Below, one piece after another: positions 1 to 7,400 of a stretch of DNA of 64,000 nucleotides. Every line of letters begins with the position of its first letter. The first letter of the stretch is position 1. The notes beneath the pieces were generated by a model, which was given only the letters and a program-made list of their open reading frames with translations, made no database searches and had not been told where the DNA came from. Location of the stretch: assembly GCF_001692325.1 (NCBI RefSeq), contig NZ_LXKN01000001.1, forward strand, positions 1,116,001 to 1,180,000, read 5' to 3'. This DNA comes from Rhizobium sp. AC27/96. Its GTDB lineage: Bacteria; Pseudomonadota; Alphaproteobacteria; Rhizobiales; Rhizobiaceae. The position numbers were made by a program, and so were the translations under genes.

Positions 1-1
1 C

Positions 2-406
2 GCCAGTACATGGATGGATGTAGACGATATGGATTTTGGCTATGAGGATATGGAGGAAGTTCCTTCGGTCAGTACTTATCCGGCAGATATGCAATTTGCG
101 CTTGAGGTCGACGGAAACTGCCTGAACAAGAAGGCTGAAAACGGCGACATTCTAATCTGCCTTGATGTCATCCGCGCTCAGTATCAATTCAAGGCCGGCG
201 ATCTGGTTATAGTCGAGCGCAAGAAGTATGACGGTCAAATGGTCCAACGCACTGCGAAGCGCGTGAGGCAAACCGCCAAGGGCTTTGAGCTGTGGCCTGA
301 GAGCACCGATCCGGCGCATCAAGAGCCGCTTATCCTTTATGAAAATTCTCCCGGTGAGACGGCGCAAGTCATCGGTCTTGTGCTTTGGATCTTCAGAAGA
401 CCATAG
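2..406 (+). CDS. C-terminal part of a LexA/CI-like S24 phage repressor (cut by window edge)
   Basis: The reading frame is open to the first base of the window, so the N-terminal (expected HTH) domain lies outside. The visible 130 or so residues have the layout of an S24/LexA C-terminal dimerisation and self-cleavage domain: a VDGNCLNKKAENGD segment at the place of the usual GDSM...DGD serine motif, a GDLVIVERK strand, then TAKRVRQ where the catalytic Lys (KR) is expected, and an ELWPES..P ending. The serine position appears to be Cys. It is the likely repressor for the operators at 978-1026. Family call fairly sure; cleavage activity unknown. Confidence 0.7.
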   Translation, partial: ASTWMDVDDMDFGYEDMEEVPSVSTYPADMQFALEVDGNCLNKKAENGDILICLDVIRAQYQFKAGDLVIVERKKYDGQMVQRTAKRVRQTAKGFELWPESTDPAHQEPLILYENSPGETAQVIGLVLWIFRRP

Positions 407-850
407 GCTATCTAAATGACAGTCCTGTGGGGACGTCAGACCCGGCGCAGCCCTTCAGCGCAAAGCATCCATTGAAGCCGATATACCAACAGGTAGTTTT
501 GTTTTCCCGGACCCTACCGGGCTGTGTTCGGCATTCTCCCGCCATTCAAGCGGTACAAACGAAACGCTGCCGATGTACTGGTTAGGTTCGCCTCGCGGCG
601 GTCCCCACATTTGGTCCTGTTGTTATCCCGCAGCCTGCAAAGCTGTGATCGAGCGGGCTGTCACCCCCGTCTGACTTCTGCTCGGTGAGCCTGGCACCGA
701 TACCGCGTCGGGATTGAGTTGCCGGATTGATCGGAGGCGCGGGACAATGCCCTTAAAAAACCGCTGCCATTGCACCTCCGAACACTTCATCTTGGCGGGA
801 ACCTCCGATCAGACCCAAGATTTAGCGATTTTCAGCGCCTCAAGGCAGCA

Positions 851-887
851 ATACCTATTCCATCAATTGTTGTGATGTGTTAGGTAT
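851..887. repeat. 37-base symmetric inverted repeat
   Basis: ATACCTA (851-857) pairs with TAGGTAT (881-887), and CATCA (861-865) with TGATG (873-877). The two stems are separated by three unpaired bases on each side and closed by a 7-base loop. The symmetric two-block design fits either a hairpin RNA or a protein-binding site. There is no T-run after it, so it is not a plain terminator. It sits just upstream of the terminator at 911-946. Confidence 0.6.
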
Positions 888-910
888 CTTCAATCACGAA
901 TGCTGCATTG

Positions 911-946
911 AGCGCCGGTAGGATCATCCCTCCGGCGCTTTTCTTC
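911..946 (+). terminator. Intrinsic terminator downstream of the repressor
   Basis: AGCGCCGG (911-918) and CCGGCGCT (932-939) form a perfect 8-base stem with a 13-base loop, followed by TTTTCTTCT. It would stop the repressor transcript before the operator-promoter region. Confidence 0.75.
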
Positions 947-977
947 TGGCACATGATTCGTGCCACGTCAAAATAAT

Positions 978-1026
978 TTGCGATGATCGCAATTTAATTG
1001 TTGACTTATTTTTGCGATTGCCGCAA
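978..1026 (+). promoter_or_regulatory. Paired operators TTGCG-N5-CGCAA around the early promoter
   Basis: Two 15-base palindromes of the form TTGCG-N5-CGCAA occur at 978-992 and 1012-1026, exactly 34 bases apart. A TTGACT -35-like box at 1001-1006 lies between them, and the second palindrome would cover the -10 region, where no good -10 match is visible. This is the expected arrangement for repression of the rightward early operon by the repressor encoded at the left edge. The assignment to that repressor is inference. Confidence 0.65.
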
Positions 1027-1105
1027 ATTTCTCCTCACACCAACCGGATTGAGCCCGCCACAAGGCGCCAAGCGAAACCGAACGGGAAAGATGAGGATGA
1101 GGGAA

Positions 1106-1357
1106 ATGAAGATTGTCGAGAAAGCATATCCCAACGGTTTCCAAGTTCGTCTGCTGACTGATGACGCTGGATGGGCTGTTCGCGAGCCGGACGGATTTTT
1201 AGTCGAATGCGATGATGAGGCTCAAGCCCGCGTCGTCTTTGCCAATGTTGTCAAGGAATTCCAGAACACGCCGAACTGGGAAGCCCAAGCCGCATATGAC
1301 GATGTCCATGGCACGATCAACGGCTATTCGGAATTTCAGTTTCATCGAGAATTCTGA
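1106..1357 (+). CDS. Small phage early protein, unknown function
   Basis: First gene of the early operon, 83 residues. The protein (MKIVEKAYPNGF at its start) has no motif I recognise. I chose ATG 1106, which sits in GGATGAGGGAAATG, a leader nearly identical to that of the gene at 1945. In-frame ATGs at 1091 and 1097 and an upstream start at 998 also exist, but 998 falls inside the operator-promoter region. No membrane segment or signal peptide is seen. Not identifiable from sequence alone. Confidence 0.5.
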   Translation: MKIVEKAYPNGFQVRLLTDDAGWAVREPDGFLVECDDEAQARVVFANVVKEFQNTPNWEAQAAYDDVHGTINGYSEFQFHREF

Positions 1358-1436
1358 ACGATCCGATCCCCTTCGGCATCCGCTCTTCACTGCAGCGGAT
1401 ATTGAAATCGACCATTTCACCCCAAGGACCGCAACC

Positions 1437-1688
1437 ATGGACATGTTCTCCCACGAGACGATTAGAAAGGAAGAACTCTTTTCCCGTCCACGCATGAAGA
1501 CGCTCCATTACGTCGCGGTCCTCTTCCCGAGTGGAGAGTGTGACTATTTCGACGGCTCCGACCTGTCACCGTGCCGTGACGATGCCCTTGAGTACGACGA
1601 CATCAAGGAAGCGGAACTGGATTGCGCGATCCTCGAAGCCCGAAATTTCAACGCTTCTGTTGAGACCTTTCAGAGGTACTTCCAATGA
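1437..1688 (+). CDS. Small acidic phage protein, unknown function
   Basis: 83 residues beginning MDMFSHETIRKEE. ATG 1437 is preceded by AAGGA at 1424-1428 with good spacing; the open frame extends further up, but that part overlaps the previous gene in another frame. It contains LHYVAVLFPSGECDYFDGSD and a D/E-rich middle. It overlaps the next gene by four bases (ATGA), which indicates translational coupling. Function unknown. Confidence 0.5.
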   Translation: MDMFSHETIRKEELFSRPRMKTLHYVAVLFPSGECDYFDGSDLSPCRDDALEYDDIKEAELDCAILEARNFNASVETFQRYFQ

Positions 1689-1879
1689 TGAACACGTTCC
1701 AGATTGAACACGCTATCGATGCGACGCACCGGCTTAACCGCAAGCTGATCGAGGCGATATCGCTTCCGGTCAACTCTCCAGACCGCCGGAACCGCCTCGC
1801 CTCCTGCCAAGACAATCTTGAGACCCTGGCTGCTGCCATGGAGCGGGTTTTGGTCGAGCAGGATCAGGACGCAGCCTAA
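1685..1879 (+). CDS. 64-residue phage protein, helical, unknown function
   Basis: Begins with tandem ATGs overlapping the previous stop by four bases; a GAGGT lies upstream. The protein is predicted helical and charged (HRLNRKLIEAI, then CQDNLETLAAAMERVL), so it may be a small oligomerising or regulatory protein, but no family is recognised. Confidence 0.5.
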   Translation: MMNTFQIEHAIDATHRLNRKLIEAISLPVNSPDRRNRLASCQDNLETLAAAMERVLVEQDQDAA

Positions 1880-1944
1880 CCACCACTCGCCACAGGCGCG
1901 CGGGCTAAGTTTGAGTGCCCGTTGATTTTCAAAGGATGAGGGAA

Positions 1945-2349
1945 ATGGGAAAGCGTCAGAAGCTTCGGAAAGAGGTTGAACGTCAGCGGCATACGATTGC
2001 GGCAATGCCGACGGTAGGACTCAAGATCGGCTCGCATCAATTACCAGTCTTCGACGCTCTGTCCGCGACTTGGGGTGCGAGAGGCCCTGACTATCCTAGT
2101 CGGGAGGCGATACCGGATCAGTTCTATGGAGGAAATACTCCATACAATCGTGTCTTCTCAACCCTGTTCTTCAAGGGCGGTAGCCTCGAACAGTTCGGCA
2201 TCCGCATCAAAGACGGGATCGACAGGGCGCAGGCGATGATGGCTATCCGCTCCCTGCTCTGCAGCTTCGACCCCAAGCACGAAATCAAGGAAGCAACTGT
2301 CGCCTGGGCGCTGTCCGAGTGGTGTGACGGCACTCCCAAGTTTGATTGA
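1945..2349 (+). CDS. Phage hypothetical protein
   Basis: 135 residues from ATG 1945, preceded by AAAGGATGAGGGAA, the same leader as at 1106. A GTG at 1915 and an ATG at 1936 are possible alternative starts. The N-terminus is strongly basic (MGKRQKLRKEVERQRH), followed by a mixed globular part with FSTLFFKGGSLEQFGIRIKDG. The basic start could contact nucleic acid, but there is no recognised domain. Confidence 0.5.
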   Translation: MGKRQKLRKEVERQRHTIAAMPTVGLKIGSHQLPVFDALSATWGARGPDYPSREAIPDQFYGGNTPYNRVFSTLFFKGGSLEQFGIRIKDGIDRAQAMMAIRSLLCSFDPKHEIKEATVAWALSEWCDGTPKFD

Positions 2350-2393
2350 TCTCCCAGCGCCGAAACGGATGCGCTGAACAGAGGAACACGGCA

Positions 2394-2702
2394 ATGGCAG
2401 ACGGCAAGACTATCGATGATGGCGGCTTAGCCTTCACCGGCAAAAGATGGGAGCAGGTCGGAACGGTTGCCGATCATGGGTTTGACGATGACACCCCAAC
2501 CTTCGACTTCGTTCCTCACCCTGGCATGACGCTCCGCGACTGGTTCGCCGGTCAGGCGTTGGCTGGAGAGTTTGCCGCCCAGAACGATATTACAGGCGAA
2601 ATCACTAACAACACATCTGACGAATGGATGCTGGATCGCGCAAAGGCGCTCTATCGCATGGCGGATGCCATGATTGCCGCGCGGAAAGGCGGTGCAGCAT
2701 GA
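2394..2702 (+). CDS. Phage protein with MTLRDWFAGQAL segment
   Basis: 102 residues from ATG 2394 (GAGGA at 2381-2385). It has the HPGMTLRDWFAGQALAGEFA segment and a C-terminal YRMADAMIAARK helix that recur in small uncharacterised proteins of tailed phages. That resemblance is from memory and no function is attached to the family. It overlaps the next gene by four bases. Confidence 0.55.
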   Translation: MADGKTIDDGGLAFTGKRWEQVGTVADHGFDDDTPTFDFVPHPGMTLRDWFAGQALAGEFAAQNDITGEITNNTSDEWMLDRAKALYRMADAMIAARKGGAA

Positions 2703-2914
2703 CCACACGCGATCTCCAAATCCAATACCTCACCCCCATCGAAGGAAACTGGTTCATTCCCGATGCTCAGATAGCCGTACTCGGGTTCAAGCTGGTCAAG
2801 GACGATCTCCGTCACCAGCACCACGACATGCGGGAGCGTAAGAGGGCCAAGGCTAGACGTTGCGGGACGGCCGATGTCACGCGGGTTCCGGAAATCGAGG
2901 TGCGTCATGTCTGA
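2699..2914 (+). CDS. Small phage protein, unknown function
   Basis: 71 residues from ATG 2699, overlapping the previous stop by four bases. It has a globular start (MTTRDLQIQYLTP) and a short basic stretch RERKRAKARR near residue 50. No known domain. It overlaps the following gene by eight bases, like others in this operon. Confidence 0.45.
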   Translation: MTTRDLQIQYLTPIEGNWFIPDAQIAVLGFKLVKDDLRHQHHDMRERKRAKARRCGTADVTRVPEIEVRHV

Positions 2915-3224
2915 GACAAAGCACACCAAAGGTCCTTGGCGCGTTGAGGATGGCACAACTTTAGTATGGGGCGATTGTAATCCAGATGACCTCACGACTT
3001 ATGGAATGGGTTATCCAGTTGCAGAATGCCGCATCACTCCTTGTGCTTCATGGGCGAAGGGCCCGCGAAAATACGAAGAAGCTGAGGCCAATGCCTATCT
3101 GGTCGCCGCCGCTCCTGCGCTTCTTGAGTGCCTAAAAGACGCTCGCAGCCAGCTTTCCGACCAAGAGAAAATTGATCTTGTCTATATCGATGAGGTCATC
3201 GCGAAAGCGGAGGGCCGCTCATGA
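2907..3224 (+). CDS. Phage protein of the KHTxGPWRVE...NAxLVAAAPxLLE type
   Basis: 105 residues from ATG 2907 with GAGGTG just upstream. It shows the KHTKGPWRVED start and the EANAYLVAAAPALLECLKDA segment that I recognise from a very common but uncharacterised family of small early-region phage proteins. Function unknown. Confidence 0.65.
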   Translation: MSETKHTKGPWRVEDGTTLVWGDCNPDDLTTYGMGYPVAECRITPCASWAKGPRKYEEAEANAYLVAAAPALLECLKDARSQLSDQEKIDLVYIDEVIAKAEGRS

Positions 3225-3427
3225 CCGACATTCAAGCCCGCGTTGCCGACATCAACAGACGCGCCAAGGCAGCCCAAGCAGCTCGTGACCGGCAGTTCTG
3301 GTCGATCATCGCCTACATCTGGATCGTGGCTATCGGCGCTGTCATTGCGGCCTATTCCCTGCCCCGAGCCGACTTCGTCTTCCACCAGCAAATTTTAGCC
3401 GAGCAGGAGAATGTTCGACATGGGTGA
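3221..3427 (+). CDS. Small single-pass membrane protein
   Basis: 68 residues: a charged N-terminal helix (about 1-25), one hydrophobic segment of about 20 residues (FWSIIAYIWIVAIGAVIAAY), then a short tail. It overlaps the previous gene by four bases and the next by eight. It may be a phage membrane-associated accessory protein; nothing more can be said. Confidence 0.55.
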   Translation: MTDIQARVADINRRAKAAQAARDRQFWSIIAYIWIVAIGAVIAAYSLPRADFVFHQQILAEQENVRHG

Positions 3428-4487
3428 GATCATTGACCCTAAGGGCTCTGAAAAGTCGATCGGCAATTTGGCTGGTGGGATTATTGGAGCCATTGCTGCA
3501 AAGCGGGCCGAGAAGAACGGCGAACGCGTCTGGGACGGCAAGACCATTACCGAGAACGGCGTCTATGCCGGCATCAGCCTGGATGACTACCATGGTAAGA
3601 CCGATCTGCTCGATGGCCCTTCTGTGTCGAAGAGCGCCTTGAAATGGCTCATCCCGACGCATGGCGGCTCACCTAAGGCCTTCTGGGGCCGCTGGCAATG
3701 GAACAAGGATCATGTTGATCCGAAGACCACGGACGCCCTTGATTTTGGGAAAGCCACGCATTGCCTCTTGCTCGGCGATGAGGTTTTCAAGGACCGGTTC
3801 ATCGTCCGCCCAGATCACCGCATTGAGGATATGGGCCTTCCTGAAAAGGACAGGCGCGCTTGGAACGCCAATGCCAACGACTGCAAGGCATTCCTTGCAG
3901 ATGCACAAAAGAAGAAGCTCACGGTCATCACGACCGACCAGTTCGACCGTATTCGTCGCATTCATGCCGACGCCAGCAAGTATCCGTTGGTCAAGGAAGG
4001 CATCCTGAACGGCAGGATCGAGCGGTCCATGCTCTGGAAAGATCCGGAAACCGGGATTTGGCTTCGCGCCCGACCTGACGTGATCCCGAAAGCCGATGGC
4101 GTCTATGCTGATCTGAAAACGGCGGGCAAGTTCGATGAGGACTTCCTGGAGCGCCAGATTTTCGAAGCCGGTTACTATTTGCAAGCCGCAATCACTCGCA
4201 TGGTCTGCCGTGGGCTCAACATGCCCTTCGACACATTCGCTCTTCTCTACGTCCTGAACGATGAAGTCCCCGACACGGGACATGGCGAGATCGATCAATT
4301 CGATATCGACCGCGGCGAGAAGGCTGTTCGCTGGTGCCTTCGCACGATCCGCCGTTGCCTTGATACGGGCGAATGGCCGGGCGTTCAGCCCTTCAATGAC
4401 GGCGAGCGCCGAATCCAGATGAAGACCTGGAGCAAGGAGCGCCTTGATCACTTCCTAGACGCCGAAGATCACCGAGAGGTTGCATAA
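3420..4487 (+). CDS. RecE/lambda-type exonuclease, PD-(D/E)XK superfamily
   Basis: 355 residues. It probably resects double-stranded DNA ends to give single strands for the RecT protein encoded directly downstream. Visible signatures are the ALDFGKATHCLLLGDE helix near residue 105, the RPDVIPKADGVYADLKTAG core (D...D-x-K, the metal-binding motif) near 220, and the GYYLQAAIT helix after it, all usual for RecB-like and phage RecE-like nucleases. ATG 3420 is preferred over 3411 because AGGAG (3405-3409) is too close to the latter. The pairing with recT three bases downstream strongly supports the role. Confidence 0.8.
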   Translation: MGEIIDPKGSEKSIGNLAGGIIGAIAAKRAEKNGERVWDGKTITENGVYAGISLDDYHGKTDLLDGPSVSKSALKWLIPTHGGSPKAFWGRWQWNKDHVDPKTTDALDFGKATHCLLLGDEVFKDRFIVRPDHRIEDMGLPEKDRRAWNANANDCKAFLADAQKKKLTVITTDQFDRIRRIHADASKYPLVKEGILNGRIERSMLWKDPETGIWLRARPDVIPKADGVYADLKTAGKFDEDFLERQIFEAGYYLQAAITRMVCRGLNMPFDTFALLYVLNDEVPDTGHGEIDQFDIDRGEKAVRWCLRTIRRCLDTGEWPGVQPFNDGERRIQMKTWSKERLDHFLDAEDHREVA

Positions 4488-4489
4488 CG

Positions 4490-5704
4490 ATGAACCAAGT
4501 CGCCACGCTTGAAGAGCGCAGGATCACGCCGTCCCAACAGTTTCGAATTGAACTGGACAAGATGAGCGACCAGTTCATTGCGGCTCTTCCATCTCATATC
4601 AAACCCGAGAAATTCCAGCGTGTCGTTATGACCGCCGTCATTTCTGACCCTGCCGTTTTAAGAGCTGATCGCAAGTCGCTCATGGAAGCCGCCATCCGCG
4701 CCGCTCAAGACGGCTTGCTGCCTGATAAGCGCGAAGGTGCGTTTGTTGTCTTCGGCAATATCGTTCAGTGGATGCCTATGGTCGGAGGTATCATCAAGCG
4801 GGTCCATCAGTCTGGCGATATCAAGATGCTCACGGCTCGCGTCGTCTATGGTGGTGATCATTTTCGCACATGGATTGATGATACCGGCGAGCATATCGAA
4901 TACGAGCCGGCCGAAGATCAGGACACGTCAATCATTCGACGCGTCTTCGCTATGGCGACCACCACCGATGGCGCCGTCTATGTCGAGCCCCTTTCCGCGA
5001 AAGACGTCGAGAAGATCCGGAACGTCTCAAGAAGCAAGAACAAGGGTCCTTGGGCTGACTGGTGGGAGGAGATGGCAAAGAAGTCGGCAATCCGACGCCT
5101 CGCCAAGCGCCTGCCGCTCTCGGTCGACATTCATGACCTTATCCAGCGCGACAATGCCATGTTCGATCTGGCGCAGGACGCAGAGCCGAGATTGAGCGTT
5201 AGTGATCGTCTCAAGGCTGCACGCAATATCACATCAGAGCATCAGGACGAGCGTGAAGGCTTCGACGCCTCATTCGTTCAGCCCGAGACCGAGAGCGCCC
5301 TGACCGGCGAAATCCTGCCCAACACCACCGAATCCGGCTCATCTGTCCCCTCTCCTGAGCCGGTAACCGCAGAGGATGTGCCCTTAGCCTCTGCCGCGTC
5401 CGACAGCTTATCCCCTGAGTTGTCGGACGCCCTCCCTTCCGAGAATGATAGGCTGATCAAATATGCCGGCGATATCCTCAGGCTCGCAGCTACGAACGGC
5501 ATTTCCCTTGATGCTCTAAGGGTTGTTGACAAGGAATGGGCAGCCGAAATCAAGAAGATGTCCGAACAGGGCGTCGCTAGGGCCCGCGCGATCAGTGATT
5601 CATCTAGGGCGGTCTTCAACGATCCGGCTCGGCTCGACGGCATCCTGGATCATTATGCCGAGATGCTGGAATGCTCCGTTGAGGAGATCGGAGGTGCGGC
5701 ATGA
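4490..5704 (+). CDS. recT: RecT-family single-strand annealing protein
   Basis: 404 residues. It anneals complementary single strands during phage recombination, partnered with the exonuclease just upstream. The N-terminal two thirds show the RecT pattern: early KPEKFQRVVMTAV, SLMEAAIRAAQDGLLPDKREGAFVVF, VQWMPMVGGIIKRV, and KNKGPWADWWEEMAKKSAIRRLAKRLP near 180-210. The C-terminal third (about 260-404) is acidic and low-complexity, then helical, and is longer than in short RecT proteins; it may bind a partner. It overlaps the next gene by four bases. Confidence 0.9.
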   Translation: MNQVATLEERRITPSQQFRIELDKMSDQFIAALPSHIKPEKFQRVVMTAVISDPAVLRADRKSLMEAAIRAAQDGLLPDKREGAFVVFGNIVQWMPMVGGIIKRVHQSGDIKMLTARVVYGGDHFRTWIDDTGEHIEYEPAEDQDTSIIRRVFAMATTTDGAVYVEPLSAKDVEKIRNVSRSKNKGPWADWWEEMAKKSAIRRLAKRLPLSVDIHDLIQRDNAMFDLAQDAEPRLSVSDRLKAARNITSEHQDEREGFDASFVQPETESALTGEILPNTTESGSSVPSPEPVTAEDVPLASAASDSLSPELSDALPSENDRLIKYAGDILRLAATNGISLDALRVVDKEWAAEIKKMSEQGVARARAISDSSRAVFNDPARLDGILDHYAEMLECSVEEIGGAA

Positions 5705-6021
5705 ATTTTGACCTCACCAAACCGTGCGCTCAATGCCCGTTCCGAAATGATCGCCGCGGATACCTTCACCCAGAGCGCGTTATCGAGATCACTGACGCGC
5801 TGCTGAACGACCAGACGTTCCAGTGCCATAAGACGATCCATAAGGGCGCTCCGCAGCACTGCTCTGGAGCCTTGATCTTCCTTGAGGCCAACGAACGCCC
5901 AAATCAGCTGATGCGGATCATGGAACGTCTCGGTGCCTATGATCGCAAGAAGCTCGACATGGACTCTCCTGTCTTCACCGATGCGGATGAAATGGCTGAA
6001 CATCACGGGAGCGCGTCATGA
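5701..6021 (+). CDS. Cys-rich CxxCPFR phage protein (DUF6283-like)
   Basis: 106 residues. It begins MNFDLTKPCAQCPFRND and has later FQCHKTIH and HCSGALIF segments, giving four conserved cysteines plus His that look like a zinc or metal site. Such small CxxCPFR proteins are common in phage early regions and are annotated as DUF6283. The role is unknown. Confidence 0.65.
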   Translation: MNFDLTKPCAQCPFRNDRRGYLHPERVIEITDALLNDQTFQCHKTIHKGAPQHCSGALIFLEANERPNQLMRIMERLGAYDRKKLDMDSPVFTDADEMAEHHGSAS

Positions 6022-6194
6022 TCGCCTCTACTATCGCCTATGCCATGACAGCCTTTTTCTTGCTGCTAGCCATCAGTGGCTTTTGGATGCTCGGCACAGA
6101 CAGGGAGCCAACTGGCCAGACTGATACGTTTGTAGCGGGCTCCGTGGCATGTCTATTCCTCGCTTGGGCATGCGCTTGGCTGGGAGGGATCTAA
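6018..6194 (+). CDS. 58-residue two-helix membrane protein
   Basis: A short frame from ATG 6018 to TAA 6192-6194, overlapping the preceding stop by four bases and the next ATG by one. It encodes two hydrophobic segments (AYAMTAFFLLLAISGFWML, then VAGSVACLFLAWACAWLGG) joined by a polar loop. The perfect fit between coupled neighbours makes it a likely real gene despite its size. Function unknown. Confidence 0.65.
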   Translation: MIASTIAYAMTAFFLLLAISGFWMLGTDREPTGQTDTFVAGSVACLFLAWACAWLGGI

Positions 6195-6622
6195 TGGCCT
6201 GGCGCATCGAAACCACCAACTTCACCCCGACGCCAAAGAAGCGACCGGCCAAGCGCGCCGATTACCTTAAATTCCTCCACGAATTGCCTTGTGTCGTCAC
6301 CGGCAATTACGGCGTGCAGGCTGCCCACATCTCCTATCAGGACACTTGGTACGGCCACTACGGAAGAGGGAAAGGCACCAAGGCGCCCGACCGATTCGCA
6401 TTGCCCCTCTGCCCCGAACAGCACGATTTGCAACATAGTTGCAAGCTCGGGACTGAGCGCGAGTACTGGCTTGCCAAGGGGATCAACCCTCACGAACTAG
6501 CTAACACCCTTTGGGGCATCTTCAGCGACTACGCCTACGATGAGGCCGTTGCTCGCTGCACGGCTCGGATCAACCAAGGCTTGGCCCTGTCCGGCCGTCT
6601 CAGAGAGAGGATAGAGCAATGA
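6194..6622 (+). CDS. DUF968 / HNH-like phage nuclease
   Basis: 142 residues. The core has the order LPCVVTG...VQAAHIS...KAPDRFALPLCPEQHDLQH, which matches the Cys/His layout of DUF968 proteins, an HNH-related group that includes relatives of the P1 Ref nuclease. It lies in the recombination block with the exonuclease and RecT. The start at ATG 6194 overlaps the previous TAA by one base. Nuclease activity is inferred from the family. Confidence 0.7.
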   Translation: MAWRIETTNFTPTPKKRPAKRADYLKFLHELPCVVTGNYGVQAAHISYQDTWYGHYGRGKGTKAPDRFALPLCPEQHDLQHSCKLGTEREYWLAKGINPHELANTLWGIFSDYAYDEAVARCTARINQGLALSGRLRERIEQ

Positions 6623-7065
6623 ATCTGATGCCAGAGCTAATCGAAACGATAGCAAAGATTATTGCATTTGCCGGACGCAGTAAGAATGACGCCTCCGTCG
6701 ATGCCGATGAATTCTGGTGGCGCACGAAAAAGGCTGGGAAGGAGCGATATCTTGCGATGGCCTCTGCCGCCCTTGCGCTGCTACCGGGCGAGCCGGACGG
6801 CTGGATATGGGAAGACGAGTTCACCTGCGAGCCTGATGTTTATCAAACATGGGTTGAAGCAGGAAGGGAAGCGACACCCTTCTATTTCACTCCCCACCTC
6901 TCAGTAGATAGAGAGGCGCTACTGGAAGAAGCACGGGAAGCGCTGGACAAGATAGCAAAAGCGCCTGCATGGGGTGCGCCCGAGCGGTGGGAAACGACAC
7001 CAGCCGAAGTGCGACAGCTTGCTCGCGCCATTGTCGACAAGATCGAGAAAGGAGTCGGGCGATGA
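6619..7065 (+). CDS. Phage hypothetical protein
   Basis: 148 residues; overlaps both neighbours by four bases. The N-terminal half carries an ALLPGEPDGWIWEDE segment seen in assorted small phage proteins, and the C-terminal half is a charged helix (LLEEAREALDKIAKAPAW). No enzymatic motif is visible. Confidence 0.5.
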   Translation: MNLMPELIETIAKIIAFAGRSKNDASVDADEFWWRTKKAGKERYLAMASAALALLPGEPDGWIWEDEFTCEPDVYQTWVEAGREATPFYFTPHLSVDREALLEEAREALDKIAKAPAWGAPERWETTPAEVRQLARAIVDKIEKGVGR

Positions 7066-7400
7066 GCAATAACTATCGCGCCGAACAAGTCGTCTGCATC
7101 AGCGGATGGGAGTGTGGGACCGAGATCGAGTTGATGATGGTCGTGAATTTCACGGTCTATCCCGGCTCAAAGGCTACCCAGATCGATCCAGCGGAAGAGC
7201 CGACCGCTGAAGTCGATAGTGTTCGCTTCTTCGACGGCAAAGACGAACTGACGCTGCCGTGGTCGATCAGCGACCGATTCACCAATGCCGACGGGTTTCA
7301 GTCCTGGCTTCTATCGGAAGCGGCGGAACAGCATCAGGCAGCCGTTGAGGATGCCGCCGAGGCTCGTGCCGAGGAGATGCGCTTGGAGAGACGGTCATGA
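7062..7400 (+). CDS. Phage hypothetical protein
   Basis: 112 residues from ATG 7062, in an ATGA overlap with the previous stop. A beta-rich start (VVNFTVYPGSKATQI) is followed by FFDGKDELTLPWSISDRF and a helical, Ala/Glu-rich C-terminus. Unknown function. Confidence 0.5.
   Translation: MSNNYRAEQVVCISGWECGTEIELMMVVNFTVYPGSKATQIDPAEEPTAEVDSVRFFDGKDELTLPWSISDRFTNADGFQSWLLSEAAEQHQAAVEDAAEARAEEMRLERRS

Larger units (their letters stand above)
407..1105. other. Non-coding control region between repressor and early operon
   Basis: About 700 bases without a convincing gene. It contains a weak CCCGG-N6-CCGGG hairpin near 506-521, a symmetric 37-base inverted repeat at 851-887, an intrinsic-type terminator at 911-946, and two operator-like palindromes at 978-1026 around a TTGACT -35 box. 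A 55-codon minus-strand frame at 623-790 has a GGAGG ten bases before its ATG, but nothing else supports it. The region probably separates the repressor transcript from the early operon. Confidence 0.55.

Noticed and set aside
506..521. CCCGG...CCGGG hairpin after the repressor
   Set aside because: Only a 5-base stem, and T bases lie on the wrong side for a plus-strand terminator.
385..585. 66-residue plus-strand frame after the repressor
   Set aside because: Overlaps the repressor end, no ribosome site, and composition is unlike a protein.
623..790. 55-residue minus-strand frame in the phage control region
   Set aside because: A GGAGG ten bases before its ATG is the only support; translation lacks any recognisable pattern and no neighbour fits.
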